Of a stretch of 64,000 bases of DNA, positions 45,359 to 54,195 are shown piece by piece (within the stretch, counting starts at the first letter, position 1; the number at the start of each line of letters is the position of its first letter). The notes beneath the pieces were generated by a model. It saw only the letters and a list, made by a program, of their open reading frames with translations, was not told the origin of the DNA and made no database searches. Location: positions 61,055 to 125,054 of the forward strand of contig NZ_KB902691.1 in the NCBI RefSeq assembly GCF_000379605.1, in the 5' to 3' direction. This DNA comes from Rhizobium giardinii bv. giardinii H152. Lineage in GTDB: Bacteria; Pseudomonadota; Alphaproteobacteria; Rhizobiales; Rhizobiaceae. The position numbers were made by a program, and so were the translations under genes.

Positions 45359-45947
45359 ATTTGCTTATTCCTAGCCCGAAGATCCTGAGCCCGCTTTCGG
45401 TCAGCAGGGCGTCCAGCGCCACGTCATGCGGCTCCGCCGGCACTGATGCCACTTCCTGGCAGTCGAATGCAATCCCGATCAGTCTCGGCATATGGCCTTT
45501 CCGGCGCAAACGTTCGATCGCCCGGTCGTAATATCCGGCGCCATAACCAATCCTGTGACCGGTTCTGTCGAACGCCGACAGCGGCACCAGCATGATGTCG
45601 GGATCAAGCACCGGCGCATCCTCGCCCGGCCCGGTCGTGCCGAAACCCGTTTCAACGATCGCAGCACCCGGCACGAGTTCGCGAAAGACAATGGTTTTCT
45701 TGTCGAGAATGACGGGAAGGCACAACCGCGCGCCGCGTTCGCGCAGGCGCTCCATCAGCGGCTGGATATCGACTTCCGAGCGGATCGGCCAAAAGCCGGA
45801 AATCACCTGCCCGGGCTCGAACTCGATGATGTCGCCGGCATGATCAAGCATCCTAAGGCTGGCTTTCATGCGCGCTTCCGGCGGCATCGCATCCCGCAGC
45901 GCCAGTCGCTCCATTCTTAGCGCAGCCTTCAGTTCTCTCGGTGTCAT
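45336..45947 (-). CDS. 5-formyltetrahydrofolate cyclo-ligase
   Basis: Uses ATP to turn 5-formyl-THF into 5,10-methenyl-THF. The 203-residue protein has the ATP-binding R/K-rich start (MTPRELKAALRMERLALRD), SGFWPIRSEVDIQPLMERL and the substrate loop TGHRIGYGAGYYDRAIERL. The start at 45947 has AGAGGG at good spacing; in-frame ATGs at 45953 and 45977 are possible. In many proteobacteria this gene (ygfA/fau) lies just after zapA and 6S RNA. Here about 1.9 kb of other genes sits between. Confidence 0.93.
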   Translation of the reverse strand: MTPRELKAALRMERLALRDAMPPEARMKASLRMLDHAGDIIEFEPGQVISGFWPIRSEVDIQPLMERLRERGARLCLPVILDKKTIVFRELVPGAAIVETGFGTTGPGEDAPVLDPDIMLVPLSAFDRTGHRIGYGAGYYDRAIERLRRKGHMPRLIGIAFDCQEVASVPAEPHDVALDALLTESGLRIFGLGISKYETFVSG

Positions 45948-45998
45948 GCACATGCCCTCTTGCCTGCCGATGTCCATTTCTAGTGCATCGAACCATAA

Positions 45999-46175
45999 GA
46001 GGGAAACCGCGCCGCGTCGGCTGTACAACTTTTTGCGACGAAAGACGTCTCATTCTCGATCCGGACACCCCGCGACCGGATCGACGACGCCTTCGCTACG
46101 GCCATGGAAAAGCTCCAGGCCGGCAACGTCGCCGAAGCGGTTTTTCGCGCCGTCCGCATGAACCTGATTTCATAG
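45999..46175 (+). other. Coding-like remnant of unknown origin
   Basis: Frame 3 reads RTPRDRIDDAFATAMEKLQ and then AGNVAEAVFRAVRMNLIS before TAG at 46173-46175. Third positions are mostly G or C, as in real genes here, but there is no good start and a stop lies just upstream (45996). It looks like the 3' end of a lost gene. A 23-codon version could start at ATG 46104. It does not match a family I know. Confidence 0.3.
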
Positions 46176-46397
46176 CATCCAGAAGCGGTGCCTTTCGCCG
46201 TTTTGGCCCCGCCGCCGGCAGTCTACACCGGCCGGCTCGATTCCCATGTCATCAAGCAGATGGACGGTCTCGCGCCGCGCTAGCTGCGCCAGGGCCTGCT
46301 TCACCCGACGTCTGGCCCGCCATTGCTCGATCGCCCGCCAAAGGTCGATTGTCATTGTGACGAGCCGTCGCCTTGTCCTCAGATGGTGCTGCTTCAT
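46170..46397 (-). CDS. DUF1127-like small basic protein
   Basis: A 75-residue Arg-rich protein. IDLWRAIEQWRARRRVKQALAQLARRE followed by HLLDDMGIEP fits the DUF1127 (YjiS-like) pattern of W-RRR-LA-L-LLDDIGI. In rhizobia such small proteins affect RNA or phosphate and carbon metabolism, in the few cases studied. The start MKQHHLRTRRR (46397) is one option; ATG 46478 would overlap the lysR control region. It diverges from lysR, a frequent pairing in this group. Confidence 0.65.
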   Translation of the reverse strand: MKQHHLRTRRRLVTMTIDLWRAIEQWRARRRVKQALAQLARRETVHLLDDMGIEPAGVDCRRRGQNGERHRFWML

Positions 46398-46501
46398 GTC
46401 CGAAACTCCGCAGTGTTCTCGCCTGAGTATCGGACGCGCGTTGACATCAATCCAACGAATTGCAAACATGCCTACCATTAGAAAATCTGATGGAAGATGC
46501 G

Positions 46502-47384
46502 ATGTTTCCGGCTCTTGAAAGCGATCTCCTGAGAACCTTCGTCGCGGTGGCCGAAAGTGGGAATTTCACCAAGGCGGGCGAGACGGTCGGCCGGACGCAA
46601 TCCGCCGTCAGCATGCAGATCAAGAAACTGGAGGATATTCTTGGTGAGCCGCTGTTCGAGCGCGGATCGCGCGGCGTCAATATCACGGGACACGGCGCGC
46701 GACTTCTCGACAACGCCCGTCGCATCATCTCCCTTCTCGACGACACGGCTGCGTCCATCCGGCTACCTGATTCTCGACGGGTCGGTCAGGATCGGAATTT
46801 CGGAGGAATACATCAATTCGACCCTGCCGAAGGCGCTCGGCGCGTTCGCCGCCATTCACCCTGGCGTCGAGGTGACGGTGCAGCAGGGCGTCTCGATGTC
46901 CAATCTGGCGGCGCTCGAGGCGGGAGAAATCGATATCGCCGTCGTTTTCGAGCCCGGCGGCCAGACGAAGAACGAAGTCCTGATGGTCGATCCCACCGTC
47001 TGGGTGACGTCGGATACGCATCATATCCACGAGCGCAACCCCGTGCCGATCGCCAGCTATACCTATCTGAAGGGCGGATGGTGTGACGTTCTGGCGCTGA
47101 AGGGCCTGAAGAAACGCGGGGTCCAAAGCCGCGTCGCCTTTATCAGCCGCACGAGCAGCGGCCTGATCGCCGCGGTGACATCCGGCCTTGCCATCGCGCC
47201 CCTTTCCCGCAGCAGCATTCCCGCCGGATGCCGGGAACTGACAGCCGCGGACGGATACGATGTCATCGACTTTTCGAATGTCGTGCTGAAGACAAGGGCG
47301 AGAAACGCAAACAACCGGATCGTCGAAAGCATGGCCAACGCCATTCGCGAGGCGTTCCGCGCTCCGGCGGCCGCACAGGCCTGA
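46502..47384 (+). pseudogene. LysR-family regulator, single-base frameshift
   Basis: The N-terminal winged helix is complete (LESDLLRTFVAVAESGNFTK; GRTQSAVSMQIKKLEDILGE; ARLLDNARRIISLLDDTA). At 46771-46772 the text GATTCTCGAC has one T too many. Reading GATCTCGAC joins IRLPD to LDGSVRIGISEEY, a normal LysR hinge, and the second frame then runs to 47384 with a full effector domain. As written, the product would stop at 47086 after nonsense. It is either a recent mutation or a sequencing error. GGAAG five bases before ATG 46502 sets the start. DUF1127 is divergent. Confidence 0.85.
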
Positions 47385-47461
47385 GCATTTTTAAGGAAAT
47401 AAAGTGCCTGACGGAAATCGTTGCATACCGGCGATAGAGAACAGAAGGGACTATCAGACTT

Positions 47462-47812
47462 ATGGGTGAAGGCGTCTCTCCCACTGCCCGTCAGCGAGCA
47501 ATCAAATCTGTGATAAGCGTCCTGGGTTTGGCGCTCTTGCTAATTTATGTAGCGCATCACTTCGCCCGACTTCCAGCCTGCGCGGCACGGATGGCAGATA
47601 GTGATCGCAAGGTGCTCGCGTCAGATGAAGAGTTATACAAGCTCTCCTCTGCTACGCCAGGTTCCCGATGCCGCTACTACCGTCAAAGGTTCGAACTGAT
47701 GTCACAAGCTGCCATCCTAACCCGAGAGTGTGGCAGTGCAAAGCAAGCGGAGCGTATAGCATTCGAGGCGCGCGCTTACGAAAAACTCTCAGGCGAATGT
47801 GCCCGATATTGA
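47462..47812 (+). CDS. Hypothetical membrane-anchored protein
   Basis: A 116-residue protein with no family I recognise. One membrane helix (VISVLGLALLLIYVAHHF, about 17-34) is followed by a predicted helical soluble part with four Cys (LPACAARM, GSRCRYYR, TRECGSA, SGECARY). Codon use is less GC-biased than its neighbours (several AAT, TTA, ATA), which suggests acquired DNA. The start ATG 47462 has no strong ribosome site. It lies in the block that separates 6S RNA from the cyclo-ligase gene. Confidence 0.55.
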   Translation: MGEGVSPTARQRAIKSVISVLGLALLLIYVAHHFARLPACAARMADSDRKVLASDEELYKLSSATPGSRCRYYRQRFELMSQAAILTRECGSAKQAERIAFEARAYEKLSGECARY

Positions 47813-47882
47813 TCGACCAGGACAAACCCGCAAGTCACACCGGTGTGATCGCGAGCCGAAATCATTGAAGTCAAAAGGAAAT

Positions 47883-48046
47883 AGGTGCGATCCACACAGC
47901 CGATGGACTGTTTACGATCCTGGGTGCCTACAAACGTAGGTGGGCACCGTGTGTCCAGGCCCACGAGCCTGGTCAGGGACAGCTCCCTTTGGATCGAGTA
48001 TGGCCCCAGGGATTGTGGTGTCCTGTCGGGAAGCGCAGACCGCGAC
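47883..48046 (-). ncRNA. ssrS: 6S RNA
   Basis: 6S RNA mimics an open promoter and traps RNA polymerase in stationary phase. The minus strand folds as expected. The closing stem has GGUCUGCGC with CGCACC (48041-48033 with 47889-47884) and CCGACAGGAC with GUCCAUCGG (48029-48020 with 47908-47900). An unpaired central bubble (ACCACAAUCCCUGGGG) follows, then CGAUCC with GGAUCG, and an upper arm ending in CUAC-GUUU-GUAG. A TATATT -10 lies at 48056-48051. Position just after zapA and upstream of the cyclo-ligase is the classical location. Ends are approximate. Confidence 0.8.
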
Positions 48047-48104
48047 ACAGAATATAGAGGGCATCAGCGGCTTGCGCCAGTGCCAACGCCCAACTTCTCA
48101 AAAT

Positions 48105-48479
48105 TCAGTTGGCGGAAGCAGCTTTACCGCTGAGCTTCGCCGCTATGCCATGGATCTGTGACGTGACTTCCGAAAGCACCGAGGCCAGCGCTTCCTCCGC
48201 CCTCTGCTGGTCAGCTACGGTCGCATCGCGTCCCTGCCTCAGATTGTCCGCCTCCGTCTGCAGGCTTTTCAGCTTGCGGTTCACTTCGCTGAGTTCGTCC
48301 ATGACCATGATGCCGGCCATGACGGTCAGCCTGAGGTCGCCGATCTCGCCGAACTGGGATTTCAAATGGCTGACATACTGGTCGAAGCGGTTGGCGAGGT
48401 CCGTCAGATGATCTTCCTGGCCTTCTTCGCATGCCATGCGATAGGCCTTGCCGTCGATCGTCACCGTTACCTGTGCCAT
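48105..48479 (-). CDS. zapA: Cell division protein ZapA
   Basis: Crosslinks FtsZ filaments at the division ring. The 124-residue protein begins MAQVTVTIDGKAYRMACEEG and has the ZapA core DHLTDLANRFDQYVSHLK. A long C-terminal coiled coil follows (MDELSEVNRKLKSLQTEADNL). ATG 48479 is preferred to 48488. It follows the DUF4164 gene by 31 bases and precedes 6S RNA, the zapA-ssrS order kept from E. coli to rhizobia. Confidence 0.93.
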   Translation of the reverse strand: MAQVTVTIDGKAYRMACEEGQEDHLTDLANRFDQYVSHLKSQFGEIGDLRLTVMAGIMVMDELSEVNRKLKSLQTEADNLRQGRDATVADQQRAEEALASVLSEVTSQIHGIAAKLSGKAASAN

Positions 48480-48510
48480 TCCCGTCACCTGCCCGCAGAC
48501 GGACCGCGCC

Positions 48511-48783
48511 TCAGCGGTCCAGCACTGCCCTTATCGTTTCCATGGCCGTCACCAGACGGCGCGAGACTTCGCGGTTGACTTCCTCAAGACGGTTTGCCCG
48601 GAACTGCGACTGGTCGAGTTCCTGCGCCAGTCGTGAACGATCGGTATTGACCCGACGCACTTCGCCTTCGATTTCACTGTGATTACGCTCCTGGTCGAAG
48701 CGCCCGTCAATGGCATTTTCAAGGCTGCTGACCGCGCTGCGCAACTCCTCGATCGCTGCCTTGACTGTCTTTCCTGCCGCCAT
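48511..48783 (-). CDS. DUF4164 coiled-coil protein
   Basis: A 90-residue protein of the DUF4164 family, almost wholly coiled coil: TVKAAIEELRSAVSSLENAI, SRLAQELDQSQFRANRLEE and VNREVSRRLVTAMETIRAVL. It is found directly before zapA in many Rhizobiales, so a part in the division ring is plausible but unproven. The start MAAGKTVK at 48783 is preferred to ATG 48801. Confidence 0.88.
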   Translation of the reverse strand: MAAGKTVKAAIEELRSAVSSLENAIDGRFDQERNHSEIEGEVRRVNTDRSRLAQELDQSQFRANRLEEVNREVSRRLVTAMETIRAVLDR

Positions 48784-49124
48784 CACGCTTTCCCGATACA
48801 CACCAGACGGCCTCGAATCGCCGTCCGGCCTCTGTATTTCAAGCTGGTTACATTCTTAGACCCATTCGGCACGTCTCCACAACGGCAAGGGCTTCGCAGG
48901 TCCGCAGAAGCTGTGGATCACGCCCCTTCGAGCCGATTTGCATCGCTTGCGGCCACCTGATCTTCTCCAACGAAGCGCGGCCGAAAAAGGCTCTGCCGAG
49001 ACACTCAAAATGGCCGTATTTGTTGACTCCGTCGAAGCAGGTGCTATGTGTCACCCGCTTTCTTAATACGGTCTTTGGAGGATAGAGACCGTTCCCTGTC
49101 CACCGAACTCAAGCGGAACAGTCA
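48784..49124. other. 341-base divergent spacer before tkt
   Basis: Holds a good promoter candidate for tkt (49023-49050) and presumably one for the zapA pair on the minus strand. No RNA gene, repeat or CtrA box was seen. Confidence 0.6.
49023..49050 (+). promoter_or_regulatory. Housekeeping promoter of tkt
   Basis: TTGACT, 16 bases, TATGTG, or in rhizobial terms GTTGAC-N16-CTATGT. It lies 75 bases before the tkt start. Confidence 0.45.
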
Positions 49125-51107
49125 ATGATCTCTCGCGAACAACATGACCGGATGGCAAATGCGATCCGTTTCCTTTCCATGGATGCCGTCGAAAAGGCCA
49201 ATTCCGGACATCCCGGCCTGCCGATGGGCGCTGCCGATGTAGCCACGGTTCTGTTCTCCCGCTACCTGAAATTCGATCCGAAGGCGCCGCTCTGGGCAGA
49301 CCGCGACCGCTTCGTCCTGTCGGCCGGCCACGGCTCCATGCTGATCTATTCGCTGCTCCATCTGACCGGCTACGAAGACATGACGATGGAGGACCTCAAG
49401 CAGTTCCGCCAGCTCGGCTCGAAGACCGCCGGTCACCCGGAATACGGCCATGCGTCGGGCATCGAAACGACGACCGGTCCGCTCGGCCAGGGCATTGCCA
49501 ATGCCGTCGGCATGGCGATCGCCGAGCGCAAGCTTGCCGAAGAGTTCGGCAGCGACCTGCAGAACCATTTTACCTATGTCCTCTGCGGCGACGGCTGCCT
49601 GATGGAAGGCATCAGCCACGAGGCGATCGCGCTTGCCGGCCACCTGAGGCTCAACAAGCTGATCCTCTTCTGGGACGACAACAACATCACCATCGACGGC
49701 GCCGTCTCGCTGTCGGATTCGACCGACCAGATCGCCCGTTTCCAGGCCGTGCACTGGAACACCATCCGCGTCGACGGCCACAATCCGCAGGAGATCGCAT
49801 CCGCGATCGAGGCCGCCCAGAAATCCGATCGCCCGACCTTCATCGCCTGCAAGACCACCATCGGCTTCGGCGCGCCGAACAAGGCCGGCACCCACAAGGT
49901 GCACGGCTCGCCGCTCGGTGCGGAGGAAATCGCCGCGACCCGCAAGGCACTCGACTGGGAAGCCGAAGCTTTCACCGTCCCGGCCGACGCTCTCGAGGCA
50001 TGGCGCGAGGCCGGCAAGCGTTCGGTTGGCGCGCGCAAGGAATGGGAAGGCCGCCTGGACGCGACCGAGAGGGCCAAGAAATCCGAGTTCACCCGCCGCT
50101 TTGCCGGCGAACTGCCGGGCAATCTCGATGCGGCGATTGACGCCCTGAAGAAGAAGCTCGCCGAGGCACCGCCGACGGTTGCCACCCGCAAGGCCTCCGA
50201 AGACGCGCTCGAAGTCGTCAACGGCACGCTGCCCGAGACGCTCGGCGGCTCGGCCGACCTGACGCCGTCGAACAACACCAAGACCAGCCAGATGAAGTCG
50301 ATCACGCCAACCGATTTTTCCGGCCGCTACATGCACTGGGGCATCCGCGAACACGGCATGGCTGCCGCCATGAACGGCATCGCACTGCACGGTGGTCTCG
50401 TGCCTTACTCCGGCGGCTTCATGATCTTCTCGGACTACTGCCGTCCGTCCATCCGCCTTGCGGCCCTGATGGGCATCCGCGTCATCCACGTCCTGACGCA
50501 CGATTCCATCGGCGTCGGCGAAGACGGCCCGACGCACGAGCCGGTCGAGCACATGGCTGCGTTGCGCGCGATCCCGAACCTCCTGATGTTCCGCCCGGCC
50601 GACGCGGTTGAAACCGCCGAGTGCTGGCAGCTGGCGCTCAAGGAACAGCATCGTCCGTCGGGGCTCGCGCTGACCCGCCAGAACCTTTCTCCGGTCCGCC
50701 TGAAATACGAGGCTGAGAACCTCTGCGCCAGGGGTGCCTACGAACTCGTCGCTGCCGACAATGCCAAGGTGTCGATCTTCGCGTCCGGCTCGGAAGTCGA
50801 ACTCGCGGTCAAGGCTGCCGCCGACCTGAACGGCAAGGGCATCGCGACCCGCGTCGTCTCCGTGCCGTGCTTCGAACTCTTCCAGGAACAGCCGGACGAC
50901 TACCGCAAGGCCACCATCGGCACCGCACCGGTCAAGATCGCGGCAGAAGCCGCAGTCCGCCAGGGCTGGGATTACTTCATCGGCAGCGATGGCGATTTCG
51001 TCGGCATGCACTCCTTCGGCGCGTCCGGCCCCGCCAAGGATCTGTTCAAGCATTTCGGCATCACCGCGGACGCGATCGTCGCTGCCGCCGAAAAGAAGCT
51101 CGCCTGA
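49125..51107 (+). CDS. tkt: Transketolase
   Basis: Moves two-carbon units between sugar phosphates using thiamine diphosphate. The 660-residue protein has the family length. The N-terminal domain holds [38 protein letters not shown] and the cofactor motif [13 protein letters not shown] ... DDNNITIDG. The middle domain has [20 protein letters not shown] and [18 protein letters not shown]. It leads a block tkt-gap-pgk-fba that joins the pentose phosphate path to lower glycolysis, a conserved order in rhizobia. Confidence 0.97.
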   Translation: MISREQHDRMANAIRFLSMDAVEKANSGHPGLPMGAADVATVLFSRYLKFDPKAPLWADRDRFVLSAGHGSMLIYSLLHLTGYEDMTMEDLKQFRQLGSKTAGHPEYGHASGIETTTGPLGQGIANAVGMAIAERKLAEEFGSDLQNHFTYVLCGDGCLMEGISHEAIALAGHLRLNKLILFWDDNNITIDGAVSLSDSTDQIARFQAVHWNTIRVDGHNPQEIASAIEAAQKSDRPTFIACKTTIGFGAPNKAGTHKVHGSPLGAEEIAATRKALDWEAEAFTVPADALEAWREAGKRSVGARKEWEGRLDATERAKKSEFTRRFAGELPGNLDAAIDALKKKLAEAPPTVATRKASEDALEVVNGTLPETLGGSADLTPSNNTKTSQMKSITPTDFSGRYMHWGIREHGMAAAMNGIALHGGLVPYSGGFMIFSDYCRPSIRLAALMGIRVIHVLTHDSIGVGEDGPTHEPVEHMAALRAIPNLLMFRPADAVETAECWQLALKEQHRPSGLALTRQNLSPVRLKYEAENLCARGAYELVAADNAKVSIFASGSEVELAVKAAADLNGKGIATRVVSVPCFELFQEQPDDYRKATIGTAPVKIAAEAAVRQGWDYFIGSDGDFVGMHSFGASGPAKDLFKHFGITADAIVAAAEKKLA

Positions 51108-51118
51108 TTTTCCCCTTC

Positions 51119-51146
51119 GGAGCGCGGTCCAACGCGCTCCGTTTTC
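51119..51146 (+). terminator. Hairpin between tkt and gap
   Basis: GGAGCGCG pairs perfectly with CGCGCTCC around six bases, then GTTTTCC. It may partly stop tkt transcription or stabilise the gap message. Confidence 0.55.
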
Positions 51147-51179
51147 CACATCGAGACCTTAGCCAGGGAGAGACCTGAA

Positions 51180-52190
51180 ATGACTGTAAAAGTTGCCATC
51201 AACGGCTTTGGCCGCATCGGCCGCAACGTCCTTCGCGCCATCGTCGAATCCGGCCGTACCGACATCGAGGTCGTTGCGATCAACGATCTCGGCCCGGTCG
51301 AGACCAATGCGCACCTGCTGCGTTACGATTCGATCCACGGCAAGTTTCCGGCCGACGTGAAGGTCGAAGGCGACACGATCATCGTTGCCGGTGGCAAGCC
51401 GATCAAGGTCACGGCGATCAAGGATCCGGCAACCCTGCCGCATGGCGCAATGGGCGTCGACATCGCGCTCGAATGCACCGGCATCTTCACCGCCCGCGAG
51501 AAGGCTGCCCTGCATCTCCAGGCCGGCGCCAAGCGCGTCATCGTCTCGGCGCCGGCCGACGGCGCTGACCTGACCGTCGTCTTCGGTGTCAACCACAACG
51601 CACTGACCAAGGAACACCTGGTCATCTCCAACGCATCCTGCACGACCAACTGCCTGGTTCCGGTCGTCAAGACCCTGGACGACGTCGTCGGCATCGACCA
51701 CGGCTTCATGACGACGATCCACTCCTACACCGGCGACCAGCCGACGCTCGACACGATGCACAAGGATCTGTACCGCGCCCGTGCAGCCGCCCTGTCGATG
51801 ATCCCGACGTCAACCGGTGCCGCCAAGGCCGTCGGCCTGGTCCTGCCGCACCTCAAGGGCAAGCTCGACGGCACCTCGATCCGCGTCCCGACCCCGAACG
51901 TCTCGGTCGTCGACTTCAAGTTCGTTGCCAAGCGCGACACGACGGTTGCGGAAATCAACGGCGCGATCAAGGCAGCCTCCGACGGCGCGCTCAAGGGTAT
52001 CCTTGGCTACACCGACGAACCGCTGGTTTCGCGTGACTTCAACCATGACAGCCATTCCTCGATCTTCGCCAACGACCAGACCAAGGTTCTGGAAGGCAAG
52101 TTCGTGCGTATCCTCTCGTGGTACGACAATGAATGGGGCTTCTCCAACCGCATGGCCGACACGGCCGTCGCAATGGGCAAGCTGATCTAA
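51180..52190 (+). CDS. gap: Glyceraldehyde-3-phosphate dehydrogenase
   Basis: Converts glyceraldehyde-3-phosphate to 1,3-bisphosphoglycerate with NAD. The 336-residue protein starts [19 protein letters not shown] and has the active-site Cys in [26 protein letters not shown] and [13 protein letters not shown] follow, all standard. Asp in VVAINDLGP fits NAD preference. AGGGAGAGACCTGAA precedes ATG 51180. It sits 72 bases after tkt. Confidence 0.97.
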   Translation: MTVKVAINGFGRIGRNVLRAIVESGRTDIEVVAINDLGPVETNAHLLRYDSIHGKFPADVKVEGDTIIVAGGKPIKVTAIKDPATLPHGAMGVDIALECTGIFTAREKAALHLQAGAKRVIVSAPADGADLTVVFGVNHNALTKEHLVISNASCTTNCLVPVVKTLDDVVGIDHGFMTTIHSYTGDQPTLDTMHKDLYRARAAALSMIPTSTGAAKAVGLVLPHLKGKLDGTSIRVPTPNVSVVDFKFVAKRDTTVAEINGAIKAASDGALKGILGYTDEPLVSRDFNHDSHSSIFANDQTKVLEGKFVRILSWYDNEWGFSNRMADTAVAMGKLI

Positions 52191-52194
52191 AGCC

Positions 52195-52761
52195 ATGTTC
52201 CGCGCCCTTTCCCCAACAACGGCACGCTGGCGTCCGCTGGAAGGGGAAGGGCTCGAACATCTGACGCTCAGTCCGGTCGACGGCGCGGGTATACGCGCAA
52301 CGAGCGTACTGATCGGCGAGCGCGGCGGCCGCCCCTATGGCGTCCGCTATGTGATCGACTGTGACCCTCAGTGGACCGTCCTCGCCTTCACCATCGAAAC
52401 GACCGAAGGCCAGCGACTTTCGCTCACTTCCGACGCAAGGGGCCACTGGCGCGATGCGGACGGCACCGCCCTTACCGCCTTCGACGGCTGCATCGATATC
52501 GACCTTGCCGGCACGCCCTTTACCAATACGCTGCCCATTCGCCGCCTTGGCCTGACGCCCAAGGACGGTACCGTCAAGTTCACCATGCTCTATGTGCCCT
52601 TCGACACGTTCGAGCCCTTTCCCGATGGCCAGAACTACACCTGCCTCGCGCAGGACCGGCTCTACCGCTACGAGGCCGAGGACCGTTCCTTCATCGCGGA
52701 ACTGTCGGTGGACGAGGATGGGCTGGTGACGGATTATCCCACCCTTTTCTTAAGACTATGA
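52195..52761 (+). CDS. Putative glycolipid-binding domain protein
   Basis: A 188-residue protein of the family with a spurious-37-like fold named putative glycolipid-binding (DUF1089), known mainly from structural genomics. Typical stretches: [77 protein letters not shown] and [16 protein letters not shown]. It begins four bases after the gap stop and ends 13 bases before pgk, so it is embedded in the glycolytic operon. Its substrate is unknown. Confidence 0.88.
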   Translation: MFRALSPTTARWRPLEGEGLEHLTLSPVDGAGIRATSVLIGERGGRPYGVRYVIDCDPQWTVLAFTIETTEGQRLSLTSDARGHWRDADGTALTAFDGCIDIDLAGTPFTNTLPIRRLGLTPKDGTVKFTMLYVPFDTFEPFPDGQNYTCLAQDRLYRYEAEDRSFIAELSVDEDGLVTDYPTLFLRL

Positions 52762-52774
52762 CCGGAGACCGATC

Positions 52775-53974
52775 ATGACTTTCAAGACCCTCGACGACCT
52801 CACCGACATCGCCGGCAAGCGCGTGCTTGTCCGCGTCGATCTCAACGTTCCGGTCAAGGACGGCAAGGTGACCGACGCGACCCGCATCGAACGCGTCGTG
52901 CCGACGATCCGCGAACTCTCCGAAAAGGGCGCCAAGGTCATCCTGCTTGCCCATTTCGGCCGACCGAAGGGTGAGCCGGTGGCCGACATGTCGCTGTCGC
53001 TGATCGCGCCCGCCGTCGAAGACATCCTCGACCAGCGCGTCCATTTCGCTGCCGACTGCATCGGCGAGAAGGCGGCTGCCGCCGTTGCCGGCATGAACGA
53101 CGGCGATGTCCTGCTCATGGAGAACACCCGCTTCCACAAAGGCGAGGAAAAGAACGACGCGGAGTTCACCAAGGCGCTCGCCGCCAATGGCGACATCTAT
53201 GTCAATGACGCCTTCTCGGCCGCGCACCGCGCGCATTCCTCGACGGAGGGCCTCGCCCATCTGCTGCCCGCCTATGCCGGTCGCACCATGCAGGCCGAAC
53301 TCGAGGCGCTGGAAAAGGGCCTCGGCAATCCGAAGCGCCCGGTCGTCGCCATCGTCGGCGGTGCCAAGGTCTCGACAAAGATCGACCTCTTGATGAATCT
53401 CGTGAAAAAGGTCGACGCCCTCGTCATCGGCGGTGGCATGGCCAATACGTTCATCGCCGCGCGGGGCACCAATGTCGGCAAGTCGCTCTGCGAGCATGAC
53501 CTGGCCGGCACCGCCAAGCAGATCATGACGGAAGCCGCATCCGCCGGCTGCGCCATCGTTCTGCCGGTCGACGGTGTCGTTGCCCGCGAATTCAAGGCAG
53601 GCGCCGACAATGAGGTGGTCGATATCGAAGCGATCCCGGCCGACGCCATGGTGCTCGACGTCGGCCCGAAATCGATCGCTGCCGTCAACGACTGGGTGAG
53701 CAAGGCCGAAACGCTCGTCTGGAACGGCCCGCTCGGCGCCTTCGAGATCGCACCTTTCGACAAGGCAACCGTCGCGGTTGCCAAGCACGCGGCTGCCCGC
53801 ACCAAGAGCGGCGCGCTCGTCTCCGTTGCCGGCGGCGGCGATACCGTCTCGGCAATGAACCATGCGGAAGTGGCCGATGACCTCAGCTACGTCTCCACGG
53901 CAGGCGGCGCCTTCCTCGAATGGATGGAAGGCAAGCCGCTGCCGGGCGTCGACATCCTGCACCAGCAGAAGTAA
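52775..53974 (+). CDS. pgk: Phosphoglycerate kinase
   Basis: Transfers phosphate from 1,3-bisphosphoglycerate to ADP. The 399-residue protein has the N-terminal substrate site ([16 protein letters not shown]), [23 protein letters not shown] and [27 protein letters not shown] and the C-terminal nucleotide motifs [15 protein letters not shown] and [11 protein letters not shown] follow. It is coupled to the preceding gene by a 13-base gap and ends at a strong terminator. Confidence 0.97.
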   Translation: MTFKTLDDLTDIAGKRVLVRVDLNVPVKDGKVTDATRIERVVPTIRELSEKGAKVILLAHFGRPKGEPVADMSLSLIAPAVEDILDQRVHFAADCIGEKAAAAVAGMNDGDVLLMENTRFHKGEEKNDAEFTKALAANGDIYVNDAFSAAHRAHSSTEGLAHLLPAYAGRTMQAELEALEKGLGNPKRPVVAIVGGAKVSTKIDLLMNLVKKVDALVIGGGMANTFIAARGTNVGKSLCEHDLAGTAKQIMTEAASAGCAIVLPVDGVVAREFKAGADNEVVDIEAIPADAMVLDVGPKSIAAVNDWVSKAETLVWNGPLGAFEIAPFDKATVAVAKHAAARTKSGALVSVAGGGDTVSAMNHAEVADDLSYVSTAGGAFLEWMEGKPLPGVDILHQQK

Positions 53975-54013
53975 CAGAGCGTCACGGCTGCAACCGCTTG
54001 TCCGCTTCCGTCA

Positions 54014-54039
54014 CCCCCCGGCCGCAGCCGGGGGTTTTT
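54014..54039 (+). terminator. Terminator of pgk
   Basis: CCCCCGGC pairs perfectly with GCCGGGGG around CGCA, then five T. fba downstream therefore needs its own promoter. Confidence 0.93.
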
Positions 54040-54091
54040 CGTTGCATCGCCTCAACTTTCAAACGAACCACAAAAATAATCCCGACATTTC

Positions 54092-54118
54092 AAACGATTA
54101 AATTTATTTCAATCGTTT
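54092..54118. promoter_or_regulatory. Operator-like inverted repeat before fba
   Basis: AAACGATT and AATCGTTT flank 11 bases in a very AT-rich patch (about 54060-54145), 78 bases before fba. Each arm is also preceded by TTTCA, giving a repeated TTTCAA. It looks like a site for a dimeric sugar-responsive repressor; which one is unknown. Confidence 0.5.
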
Positions 54119-54195
54119 TAAACAATTTAACTTTCATTTGCGTTGCCCTATTCTTCTGCTATCGGCGAGCCCGTAGGACAATCAGGAGAACGCAT

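Noticed and set aside
49122..51149. 675-codon minus-strand frame over tkt
   Set aside because: An antisense shadow of tkt with unnatural composition and no recognisable domain.
54118..54130. TTAA-N5-TTAA before fba
   Set aside because: The spacing is five bases, not the seven needed for CtrA, and the patch is AT-rich enough to give TTAA by chance.
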